Shown: one piece after another, positions 1 to 5,834 of the stretch
Layout: each line of letters begins with the position of its first letter
Numbering within the stretch: the stretch's first letter is position 1
Source: Planctomycetota bacterium
GTDB lineage: Bacteria; Planctomycetota; Phycisphaerae; Phycisphaerales; Phycisphaeraceae
Direction of reading: 5' to 3'
Length of the DNA: 7,824 bases
Assembly (NCBI GenBank): GCA_029267795.1
Contig: JAJUHR010000076.1
Location: 1-7,824 of the forward strand
Made by a program: the position numbers and the translations under genes
Notes under the pieces: model-generated
The model's database searches: none
Seen by the model: the letters and a program-made list of their open reading frames with translations, nothing else
Told to the model about the DNA's origin: nothing

Positions 1-160
1 ATCGGCAGGAAGGACATGCTCAACCGAGGCTCAGACGCCGATCGCTCGAACTCGGTCTGCCGAATTCGGTCTGCAAGCCGATGCCACTGCCACGACGAGA
101 CGCTGCCTCCCACAACCAGCAGCGACCGTGAGGCGGTGCAATCCATCCCGGATGCCGCGC

Positions 161-180
161 GGATCGACCGCGCTCGATCC
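161..180. other. Perfect inverted repeat downstream of dnaA
   Basis: GGATCGA (161-167) and TCGATCC (174-180) form a perfect 7-bp stem with a 6-nt loop, about 40 bp beyond the dnaA stop codon. This could fold in the dnaA transcript, but no T-run follows on the minus strand, so it is not a standard intrinsic terminator. It could slow polymerase or protect the 3' end, or be chance in GC-rich DNA. Confidence 0.3.
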
Positions 181-219
181 CCCGATCTGGGTGTCCTGCT
201 CGCACCGCGGAAATCCGAC

Positions 220-1770
220 CTACCCACGAGCCACCGCCGCTTTGATCCGCTCAGCCAGTTCCATCAGCGGCACACGCTCCTTGCTGGTGGGCAGGCTCAC
301 AGCACGATTCTCGGCAAGCTGCTGCTCCATGCGATGAGACGCCGTCACAACGGTCGAATGGTTCCGACGCCCCATCGCCGCGGCGATCTCGGGGTAGCTC
401 ATCGGGGTCATCTGCCTCGTCAGGTACACCACCAACGAGCGGGCGAGCACGATGCCGCTGTTCCGCTTGGTGCCCAGCACGTCCGACCGCTCTACACCCA
501 GGTGGTCCACCACGGCCGCCACCACGTTCTCGAACCGCACGACCCTCACCCGGTTCGTCGATAGATCCCCATTGAACAAGCGGTCCACAACCGCGCGTCC
601 GATCGCATGGTGCCCATGGCCGTGGCCCTGCGCGGCCGCTCGAGCCGTGTCGGTGAGGTTGACCAGGGCCTGAAGCTTCGTCAACGCGCCCTCGATCTCC
701 CGCACCGACCCGACGCACCGGCTGGCCAACACTTCGACCGCAGAATCCAGCAGGCTCAGCCCGCGGCGGCGCGCCAGCTCGCGGATGATCCGGATGCGGG
801 TCTCCGCATCGGGCGTCCGCACCTCCACGACCATCCCCCGCATGCACCGGCTGACCAGCGCTTCGCTGAACTGTTCGATCTGCTTCGGGTGGTGCTGGCT
901 GGCCAAGACGACCCTCGCCCCGGACAGGCCAATGACGTCGAAGGTGTGCAAGAACTCCTGCTGCGTCGCCTGCTTATTCGCCAAAAACTGCACGTCGTCG
1001 ACCACCAGCAGGTCCAGCCGGCGGATGCGCTTGCGGAATTGCTCGACGCGTCCGCTCCGCACCGCGGCGAGAAATTCATTGGTGAACTGTTCGCCGGTGG
1101 TGTATTCGACCCGGGCTTGTGGCCGCAGCTCTACCACTCGCCGACAGATCCCCTGCAGTAGGTGCGTCTTGCCCAGCCCGCAACCGCCGTAGATGTACAG
1201 AGGGTTGGTCGCGGGGTTCTCGTCTTCGGCTAGACGTTTGGCGGCTGCGTACGCCAACTCGTTGCTCGAGCCCGCCACGAACCCCTCCAGCGTATGCCAG
1301 ACCGCCTGCTGGCGATCGCGGGGGGGCCGCCCAGTCGTCCCAAGACCCGGCCAGCGCAAAACTCCGGACCCTTGGCCCGCGCCTTTGGAGGCCTCCACCC
1401 GCCCCTGGGCGGGTTCCACCGCGCCCCCGTGCGCCCGACCCGATCCACCCCCAGCGCGGCCCGGGGGAGTATCATCTGCGGCTTCGAGGTCCTCTCTCGT
1501 GAACGCATCGGGCTTGATCTGCACCTGCAGGTCCACCGCCTCCCCAATCTCGTGCCGGGCCGCCCGATGCAGGTCCTCCTTGAAGTGCCTGCCGATCCAA
1601 TCCGCCACGAAGCTGTTGGGCACCAGCACCTCCAACCTCCTGCGGTCTTGCTGGTAGTCGAACCTCGCCGTCCGATCAAACCACATGTGGTACCGGCGCT
1701 CTCCCACCGACTTCGCCAAGTGCTGCGCAATACGCGCGCAGACCGACTCCGTGACAGTGATCCTGCTCAC
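220..1770 (-). CDS. dnaA: Chromosomal replication initiator protein DnaA
   Basis: DnaA binds DnaA boxes at the origin, oligomerises with ATP, opens the duplex and helps load the replicative helicase. The 516-residue product shows all four domains. Domain I (about 5-85) has the usual W-F pattern (MWF at 29-31, PNSFVADWI at 51-59). Domain II (about 90-150) is a Gly/Pro/Ala-rich linker. The AAA+ domain III has Walker A GGCGLGKT (195-202), Walker B LLVVDDV (254-260), a box VII arginine in SRC (307-309) and sensor II VREIEGAL (356-363). Domain IV ends in a helix-turn-helix with GRRNHSTVV (467-475). The start is GTG at 1768-1770, preceded by GAGGAG with a 5-nt gap. Oddities: sensor I reads LASQHHPKQI where most DnaA have an SD-R-x-P pattern; a His/Gly-rich insert (about 380-389) lies between domains III and IV; the recognition helix has NHST where Escherichia coli has DHTT. 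No dnaN or recF is adjacent. Identity is certain. Confidence 0.98.
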   Translation of the reverse strand: MSRITVTESVCARIAQHLAKSVGERRYHMWFDRTARFDYQQDRRRLEVLVPNSFVADWIGRHFKEDLHRAARHEIGEAVDLQVQIKPDAFTREDLEAADDTPPGRAGGGSGRAHGGAVEPAQGRVEASKGAGQGSGVLRWPGLGTTGRPPRDRQQAVWHTLEGFVAGSSNELAYAAAKRLAEDENPATNPLYIYGGCGLGKTHLLQGICRRVVELRPQARVEYTTGEQFTNEFLAAVRSGRVEQFRKRIRRLDLLVVDDVQFLANKQATQQEFLHTFDVIGLSGARVVLASQHHPKQIEQFSEALVSRCMRGMVVEVRTPDAETRIRIIRELARRRGLSLLDSAVEVLASRCVGSVREIEGALTKLQALVNLTDTARAAAQGHGHGHHAIGRAVVDRLFNGDLSTNRVRVVRFENVVAAVVDHLGVERSDVLGTKRNSGIVLARSLVVYLTRQMTPMSYPEIAAAMGRRNHSTVVTASHRMEQQLAENRAVSLPTSKERVPLMELAERIKAAVARG

Positions 1771-1891
1771 GATCGCTCCTCGTCTTAGGAAAAACTACTG
1801 GTTGGAGATCACCCGCGGCGGACCGTACCTAGACAGACGCCCGACCACCCGCGTCCCGAGCGGACGCAGGCACCGATCGATCGAAGTGGGT

Positions 1892-1900
1892 CCATCCACA
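1892..1900 (+). promoter_or_regulatory. DnaA-box-like site (weak)
   Basis: CCATCCACA matches the consensus TTATCCACA at seven of nine positions, including the whole ATCCACA core. It sits about 120 bp upstream of the dnaA start, where it could serve autoregulation or an origin. Because this DnaA has altered recognition residues, its preferred site may differ from the textbook box. Confidence 0.3.
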
Positions 1901-2160
1901 CGCTCCGGCAAACACGAGCTCCGTCACTGCCCCCCTCCGCCGTTCCACGTCGGAGCCACCAGCAGCAGTAACCCGTGCTCACCGGAGCCGCAGTCCGTTA
2001 TCGCGACAAAGAAGATAATGCGCGCCGCCGGTCCCATCAATACCCGATTTCGCGGCGCCAGGGTCCGGCGGTCTTCATGGTGTGAACTATCAAGAAGTTG
2101 AAACGCGAAGAAATTTTTCGCCGCTCGTTCTCGTCAACACACGCGACGCTGAGGACAAGG

Positions 2161-2169
2161 TGTGGAAAA
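2161..2169 (-). promoter_or_regulatory. DnaA-box-like site
   Basis: On the minus strand this reads TTTTCCACA, which fits the relaxed DnaA-box pattern TTWTNCACA fully and differs from TTATCCACA at one position. It lies just past the stop codon of the acetyltransferase gene and about 40 bp from the AT-rich patch at 2080-2120. A single good box can occur by chance. Confidence 0.35.
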
Positions 2170-2191
2170 GCAACCCGCGGGCCGCGACGCC

Positions 2192-3142
2192 TCACGCCAG
2201 TGGACAGATCATCGCCAGCTTCCGGGAGCCGCCGGCGAACCCCATGCTTCGGTACAGCCGCATCGCCGGCACGTTGTTCTGGTCCACCGCCAGCAACATC
2301 CGCTGCGCCCTGTGTCGCCACGCGACCGACAGCCCGTATTGCAGCAGCGCCCGCGCGAGGCCGCGGCGACGCCACCGCCGCCCCACGCCCAGGTACGTCA
2401 GCTCCACCGCCCGCCTCTGCGGGATCGAGTTCAGCAGCATCACCGCCGCCGGCTCATCGCCGTCGACCACGGCAAACCACAGCCCCGGCTCGAACCGCGC
2501 CGCAGCCATGTGGCCGCAGATGATGTCGTCGATATCCCGCAACCCCAGCAGACCCGGGCAGTCCTGCGTATCTTCGTAACTCGCCAAGATCGCTCGTTCG
2601 AAGGTCGGCCGCCCCGCTTCCCCCCAAGTCACAAGCTTAAGCCCCGGCCCCAGGACGAGCGGCCGTTCCTCCGTGGCCGTCTGCCTGGACAGGTAAACCA
2701 GGCACCCCAGCTGCTGAAAACCGCCGGCACGGAACGCCTCGGCCTGCAGGGTATGATGGGGGTCTAGCAGAGCCTGGACCAGTCGAACCCGCTGCCGGTC
2801 CAACGCTGCACAAGCCGTGCGGATCAGCCGCCCCGCGATCGGAACCGTGGACCGATGAACGATCGGCGAGAGGAAGCACATCGCCGACCGCCCCGCACAA
2901 GGGACCGCCAGCCAGGTCGCCTCGAGCCGCCCCCCCTTGTAGGCCGCCCAAAGCTCATCCAGCGACAGCTTGTTTTCCACCGCAAACCCCAGGAAGTCAC
3001 GCACCGCCTGCTCCGCCCCGGCAGGCTGCCCCGTCAGTAATTGCGCCAGCGCCCGGGCGTGATCCTCCGGAGCCACCCTCCGGATTTCGAAGGGCCCCCC
3101 GCCCTCCCCGCTCCGGTCGATCGTGCTTTGAAGCGTCGCCAT
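2192..3142 (-). CDS. Tandem GNAT-family N-acetyltransferase (two-domain)
   Basis: GNAT enzymes transfer an acyl group from acyl-CoA to an amine; the substrate here is unknown. The 316-residue protein is long enough for two GNAT folds. The C-terminal half has the acetyl-CoA loop with RRRGLA (258-263) after the strand ELTYLGVG (247-254), then the family end motif with AVDQNN (285-290) and RLYRSMGF (295-302). The N-terminal half (about 18-153) keeps only a degenerate echo of that ending (AEAFRAGGF at 134-142, then LVYL) and lacks a clear R-x-x-G-x-G/A loop, so it is probably a non-catalytic domain. The layout recalls mycothiol synthase MshD, but there is no evidence for that substrate. ATG at 3140-3142 is preferred to the in-frame ATG at 3226, because the longer form would run through both putative promoters and adds an unremarkable 28 residues. 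It is transcribed away from the secreted-protein gene at 3250. Confidence 0.85.
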   Translation of the reverse strand: MATLQSTIDRSGEGGGPFEIRRVAPEDHARALAQLLTGQPAGAEQAVRDFLGFAVENKLSLDELWAAYKGGRLEATWLAVPCAGRSAMCFLSPIVHRSTVPIAGRLIRTACAALDRQRVRLVQALLDPHHTLQAEAFRAGGFQQLGCLVYLSRQTATEERPLVLGPGLKLVTWGEAGRPTFERAILASYEDTQDCPGLLGLRDIDDIICGHMAAARFEPGLWFAVVDGDEPAAVMLLNSIPQRRAVELTYLGVGRRWRRRGLARALLQYGLSVAWRHRAQRMLLAVDQNNVPAMRLYRSMGFAGGSRKLAMICPLA

Positions 3143-3159
3143 TGAGCCGGTCCTCGGGT

Positions 3160-3187
3160 TTGACTGCCCCTGCCTCAATCGTACAAT
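3160..3187 (+). promoter_or_regulatory. Sigma-70-type promoter for the secreted-protein gene
   Basis: TTGACT (3160-3165) and TACAAT (3182-3187) are separated by 16 bp. Each box matches the consensus at five of six positions. Transcription would begin near 3194, giving a leader of about 55 nt to the ATG at 3250. This is the best bipartite promoter in the window. Confidence 0.6.
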
Positions 3188-3206
3188 CGGCAACAGGCTC
3201 GCCCAA
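3178..3206 (-). promoter_or_regulatory. Possible promoter for the GNAT gene, overlapping the opposite promoter
   Basis: On the minus strand TTGGGC (3201-3206) and TACGAT (3178-3183) are 17 bp apart, matching the consensus at three and four of six positions. Its -10 box overlaps the first two bases of the plus-strand TACAAT box, so the two promoters could not easily be occupied together. It is weak on its own; position upstream of the gene start at 3142 is the main support. Confidence 0.3.
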
Positions 3207-3249
3207 ACTCGATCCGCTTGCGCCACAGCGCCTTGGCAGGGAGGCCGAT

Positions 3250-3885
3250 ATGTCTCGTAGTCAGGCTTGGGCTCGGTTGATCGGATCCGCCGTCGCGGTG
3301 GCCACGGCCGCTTTCACCGAGGCCGCGCCGCCTGCCCCCGCCCCCCTATCGTCACCGGCACGAAGCCAGCGATGGCAGCTAACCTTCACCCACGGGGCTC
3401 CCACCCCCATCACCGTCCGCGGAGACGATGGCATCCCCCGCGCGTACTGGTACGTGACCTACAAAGTCGAAAACAACACCAGCGAAGACCGCTTCTTCGT
3501 CCCCGACGCGACGCTCTTTCTCGATTCGGGCGCCATCCTGCTTTCCCTCGACGACCTGCCCCAACCTATTTTCACCGCCATCCGAGAGCATCTGGGCAAC
3601 CCGCTGCTCGACCACCCGCTCCAGGTGATCGGGCCCTTGCTCCAAGGACACGACTACGCCCGTGAAAGCGTGATGGTCTGGCCCCTGCCCGAAGGTAACG
3701 TCGACCACGTGACGATCTTCGTCGGCGGCCTCAGCGGCGAAACCGAGCTCGTCACCGACCCACTGACCGGCGACCCCGTCGTCCTTCGCAAGTCCCTGAT
3801 GATCGAATACTCGCTGCCCGGAACCTCCGGCACGATCCAGACCAAACCGGTGATCCTCACGGCCGAACATTGGATCATGCGGTAG
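3250..3885 (+). CDS. Secreted protein of unknown function, planctomycete-like conserved hypothetical
   Basis: The 211-residue product starts with a likely Sec signal peptide: MSRSQAWAR, a hydrophobic Ala/Val stretch at about 10-22, and small residues near 25-30. The mature part looks beta-rich, with a block around YWYVTYKVENNT (67-78) then FFVPDATLFLDSG (82-94), and a later block with VTIFVGGLSGET (154-165), VVLRKSLMIEY (177-187) and a final HWIMR. From memory, such blocks occur in planctomycete hypothetical proteins; I cannot name a family or function. No lipobox, membrane anchor or catalytic motif is visible, so an exported beta-sandwich-like protein is the most I infer. The start at 3250 is chosen over the in-frame ATG at 3142 because AGGGAGG (3238-3244) lies 5 nt upstream of it, the signal peptide begins there and the promoter at 3160-3187 lies between the two. 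It converges with prmC across 102 bp. Confidence 0.85.
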   Translation: MSRSQAWARLIGSAVAVATAAFTEAAPPAPAPLSSPARSQRWQLTFTHGAPTPITVRGDDGIPRAYWYVTYKVENNTSEDRFFVPDATLFLDSGAILLSLDDLPQPIFTAIREHLGNPLLDHPLQVIGPLLQGHDYARESVMVWPLPEGNVDHVTIFVGGLSGETELVTDPLTGDPVVLRKSLMIEYSLPGTSGTIQTKPVILTAEHWIMR

Positions 3886-3906
3886 GCACGTTTTCTTTTA
3901 GGTGCA

Positions 3907-3924
3907 CCACCCAGTCGCGGGTGG
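3907..3924. terminator. Hairpin in the convergent gap (possible two-way terminator)
   Basis: CCACCC (3907-3912) and GGGTGG (3919-3924) form a perfect 6-bp stem with a 6-nt loop between the stops of the secreted-protein gene and prmC. A T-rich run (TTTTCTTTTA, 3891-3900) lies on its left but precedes the hairpin for plus-strand transcripts, and no T-run follows it on either strand. An alternative pairing GTGG(3921-3924)/CCAC(3929-3932) competes. Location favours a terminator; the sequence is not canonical. Confidence 0.3.
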
Positions 3925-3987
3925 AAACCCACAGTTTCGGTCTTCCCTGAAACGGTCCTTCTGCTCCCCGCCCACCACTTACCGGCT

Positions 3988-4881
3988 TCATCCGATCCGA
4001 TCCGCTACCAGCACCCGTGGCAGGCCCTCGTGGTCCGGGAGAACCCGTGCGCCACTCCAGCGCCCAACAGACGCAACCATCTCTAACACCGCTTGTTTCT
4101 GACTCGCCGCGATCTCCACGACCAGTTGGCCGGGCGAACCCAGCAGCCCGTACGACCCTTGCACGAGCTGCCGAATGAACACCAGCCCATCCTGGCCCCC
4201 CCGCAACGCCGCGACCGGTTCGTAGTCCTTGACGTTGGGCGCCACTTGCTCCCACTCCGCATCGCTGATGTAAGGCGGGTTGCTCACGAGGTAGTGGAAC
4301 CGACCGCCCGCCAACGGCTCGAGCATCGATCCCAAGCGAAACTCGACCCGGTCCAGGACGCCATGCCTCGCCGCGTTTTCCCGCGCTAGCGCCAGCGCCT
4401 GCGGGCTGATGTCGGTCGCGATCACCCGGCTCCCGGGGATATGCCGCGCCAGCGACACCGCGATCACCCCCGACCCGGTCCCCACGTCCGCGATCACAGG
4501 CGAAGCAAACCCCGGCGTCCGACGCGCGTGCTGCACGACGTGCTCCACCAGCGCCTCCGTGCTGGGACGTGGGATCAGCACGGATCGGTCGACTTTAAAC
4601 ATCATCGAAAAAAACGGAGCCTCGCCCACCAGGTAATCCACCGGCTCGTGCGCCGCCGCCCGCTCTACCAGCTCACGAAACGCTGCCCGCTCCAGTTCGC
4701 TGGCGGGGCGGTCCGGGTCGGTGTAAAGCTGCAACCGAGGCACGTGCAGCACGTGCGCCAGCAGCATCTCCGCCGCCAATCGCGGGCTGTCCACCCCCTT
4801 CTTTTCGAAGTGCCGCCAAGTCCAGGCGAGCAGCCGTCGCGTCGTCCACAGCTGCCGCTCTGTCTGATACGAATCGCTCAT
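3988..4881 (-). CDS. prmC: Peptide chain release factor N5-glutamine methyltransferase PrmC (HemK)
   Basis: PrmC uses S-adenosylmethionine to methylate the glutamine of the GGQ motif in release factors RF1 and RF2, which improves translation termination. The 297-residue product has the family layout: an N-terminal helical domain (about 1-80) that recognises the release factor, the linker IPRPSTE (103-109), the SAM-binding motif DVGTGSG (132-138), an acidic ATD (155-157), and the catalytic NPPY (201-204) followed by ISDAEW. The linker usually reads PRP-D/E-TE; serine replaces the acidic residue here. The C-terminus has the usual GQLVVEI strand (251-257). ATG at 4879-4881 is preferred to the in-frame ATG at 4932 because the family sequence begins there and a minus-strand TACAAT box lies inside the longer version. 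No Shine-Dalgarno is visible. prfA, its common partner, is not adjacent; the gene diverges from panC. Confidence 0.96.
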   Translation of the reverse strand: MSDSYQTERQLWTTRRLLAWTWRHFEKKGVDSPRLAAEMLLAHVLHVPRLQLYTDPDRPASELERAAFRELVERAAAHEPVDYLVGEAPFFSMMFKVDRSVLIPRPSTEALVEHVVQHARRTPGFASPVIADVGTGSGVIAVSLARHIPGSRVIATDISPQALALARENAARHGVLDRVEFRLGSMLEPLAGGRFHYLVSNPPYISDAEWEQVAPNVKDYEPVAALRGGQDGLVFIRQLVQGSYGLLGSPGQLVVEIAASQKQAVLEMVASVGRWSGARVLPDHEGLPRVLVADRIG

Positions 4882-4889
4882 TTCGCCCG

Positions 4890-4895
4890 ATTGTA
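4890..4895 (-). promoter_or_regulatory. TACAAT -10 box for prmC, implying a leaderless or near-leaderless mRNA
   Basis: On the minus strand TACAAT ends 8 nt before the prmC ATG at 4881, so transcription would start within about 1-3 nt of that ATG. There is no Shine-Dalgarno, which fits leaderless translation. No good -35 box appears at 16-18 bp, so the call rests on the -10 box and its position. Confidence 0.45.
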
Positions 4896-4922
4896 GCCCA
4901 GCGCTCAACCGCCTTCCGACGA

Positions 4923-4928
4923 TACAAT
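4923..4928 (+). promoter_or_regulatory. TACAAT -10 box for panC
   Basis: TACAAT lies 30 bp upstream of the panC ATG. Transcription would start near 4935, leaving a leader of about 24 nt with a weak AAGAG ribosome site. The -35 region is poor. It is the same hexamer as at 3182-3187 and at 4890-4895 on the other strand. Confidence 0.45.
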
Positions 4929-4958
4929 CCATTCTCCCCGGACGTTCAAAGAGTCACC

Positions 4959-5819
4959 ATGTGGACAGCCACTACCGTCGAGGAACTCCGCCGGCTCCGA
5001 GCGAGCACCCCCGGTTCGGTCGCGCTGGTGCCCACGATGGGGGCCCTGCACGCCGGCCACGTCTCCCTTTTCGAAGCCGCACGGGCTGACGGACACGCCG
5101 TGATGGTCAGCATCTTTGTGAATCCCACGCAGTTCGGGCCCAACGAAGATTTCGACCGCTACCCCCGCCCCCTCGAACAAGACTTGGCCGCATGCCGCCA
5201 CGCCGGCGTGACCGGCGTCTTCCGCCCCACCGTCGACGAGATCTACCCGCCGGGCCAACTGGAATGCCTCGTGACCGTCCCCGTGCTGGCGGACATCCTC
5301 GAGGGCGCCCACCGCCCCGGCCACTTCGCGGGCGTCTGCCGGGTCGTCGCCAAGCTATTCAACCTCGTCCAGCCGGACGTCGCTTACTTTGGGCAAAAGG
5401 ACTACCAACAACTGAGGATCATCGAAGCGATGACCCAAGACTTGGCCATGCCAGTGCGGATCGTGGGCCGCCCGACCGTCCGCGAGCCGCAGGGCTTGGC
5501 GATGTCCAGCCGCAACGCCTACTTGACCGCCGAGCAGCGCCGTCAGGCACTGGCCATCTACCGGTCCCTGGGCAAAGCCAAGAACCTCGTGGAGGCCGAC
5601 CGCGAACGCGACCCGTCTGTGGTGGAATCAGCGATGCAGTGGGTGCTCCGAGAAAACGGCCTGCAGGTCGACTACGCGGTGGTCCGCGATGCGCGGGCCC
5701 TCGCCCCCCTCCAACGAATCGAGCCGCGGGGTTTGGACGTGGTCGCCCTCGTGGCTGCCCGGGTCGGCAACGTGCGGTTGATCGACAACATGGTGCTCAA
5801 ACCGCCGATGAACACTTAA
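4959..5819 (+). CDS. panC: Pantothenate synthetase (pantoate--beta-alanine ligase)
   Basis: PanC joins pantoate and beta-alanine with ATP, through a pantoyl-adenylate, to make pantothenate (vitamin B5), the precursor of coenzyme A; it is cytosolic. The 286-residue product has the normal length and all family motifs: PTMGALHAGH (25-34), containing the two histidines of the HIGH-type nucleotide-binding site; FVNPTQF (53-59); EGAHRPGHFAGV (115-126); KLFNLVQPD (132-140); GQKDYQQL (145-152); and EPQGLAMSSRNAYL (176-189), containing the KMSKS-equivalent. The smaller C-terminal domain ends in VRLIDNMVL. ATG at 4959 begins the family sequence directly, with weak ribosome site AAGAG about 6 nt upstream. 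panB and panD are absent from the window. The gene diverges from prmC and ends 15 bp before the convergent gene at 5835. Confidence 0.97.
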   Translation: MWTATTVEELRRLRASTPGSVALVPTMGALHAGHVSLFEAARADGHAVMVSIFVNPTQFGPNEDFDRYPRPLEQDLAACRHAGVTGVFRPTVDEIYPPGQLECLVTVPVLADILEGAHRPGHFAGVCRVVAKLFNLVQPDVAYFGQKDYQQLRIIEAMTQDLAMPVRIVGRPTVREPQGLAMSSRNAYLTAEQRRQALAIYRSLGKAKNLVEADRERDPSVVESAMQWVLRENGLQVDYAVVRDARALAPLQRIEPRGLDVVALVAARVGNVRLIDNMVLKPPMNT

Positions 5820-5834
5820 GGCGCGTCGCGGGGC

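Larger units (their letters stand above)
1771..2191. other. 421-bp gene-free region upstream of dnaA; weak origin or control-region candidate
   Basis: This is the longest stretch without a convincing gene. The plus-strand open frame across it (from 1685) starts inside dnaA and has an Arg/Pro/Ser-rich translation with no recognisable domain. The stretch holds the dnaA ribosome site (GAGGAG, minus strand, 1776-1781), a 10-bp CGATCGATCG palindrome (1874-1883), DnaA-box-like 9-mers at 1892-1900 and 2161-2169, and a more AT-rich patch around 2080-2120 containing an imperfect hairpin (GCGAA at 2105-2109, TTCGC at 2117-2121). Origins often lie next to dnaA, but two imperfect boxes do not prove one. 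I saw no clear sigma-70 promoter for dnaA. Confidence 0.4.

Noticed and set aside
20..205. Minus-strand open frame of 61 residues just beyond dnaA
   Set aside because: It has no recognisable domain, no clear ribosome site and low-complexity Arg/Gly/Ser content; not enough to call a gene.
16..564. Plus-strand open frame of 182 residues overlapping the 3' end of dnaA
   Set aside because: Its composition is rich in His, Arg and Pro with no domain, and it lies antisense to the certain dnaA gene; GC-rich DNA gives many such open frames.
607..1161. Plus-strand open frame of 184 residues
   Set aside because: It is entirely antisense to the AAA+ domain of dnaA, whose Walker motifs fix the real frame.
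1685..2101. Plus-strand open frame through most of the gap upstream of dnaA
   Set aside because: It starts inside dnaA on the other strand, has a Pro/Arg/Ser-rich translation without any motif, and lacks a ribosome site.
2162..2767. Plus-strand open frame of 201 residues
   Set aside because: It is antisense to the C-terminal GNAT domain and its translation is rich in Pro, Arg, Gln and His without structure.
3143..3226. 28-residue N-terminal extension of the GNAT protein
   Set aside because: The extension contains both candidate promoters, and the shorter start sits in the right place relative to the GNAT fold.
3379..3870. Minus-strand open frame of 163 residues
   Set aside because: It is antisense to the secreted protein, which has a signal peptide, a good ribosome site and a promoter.
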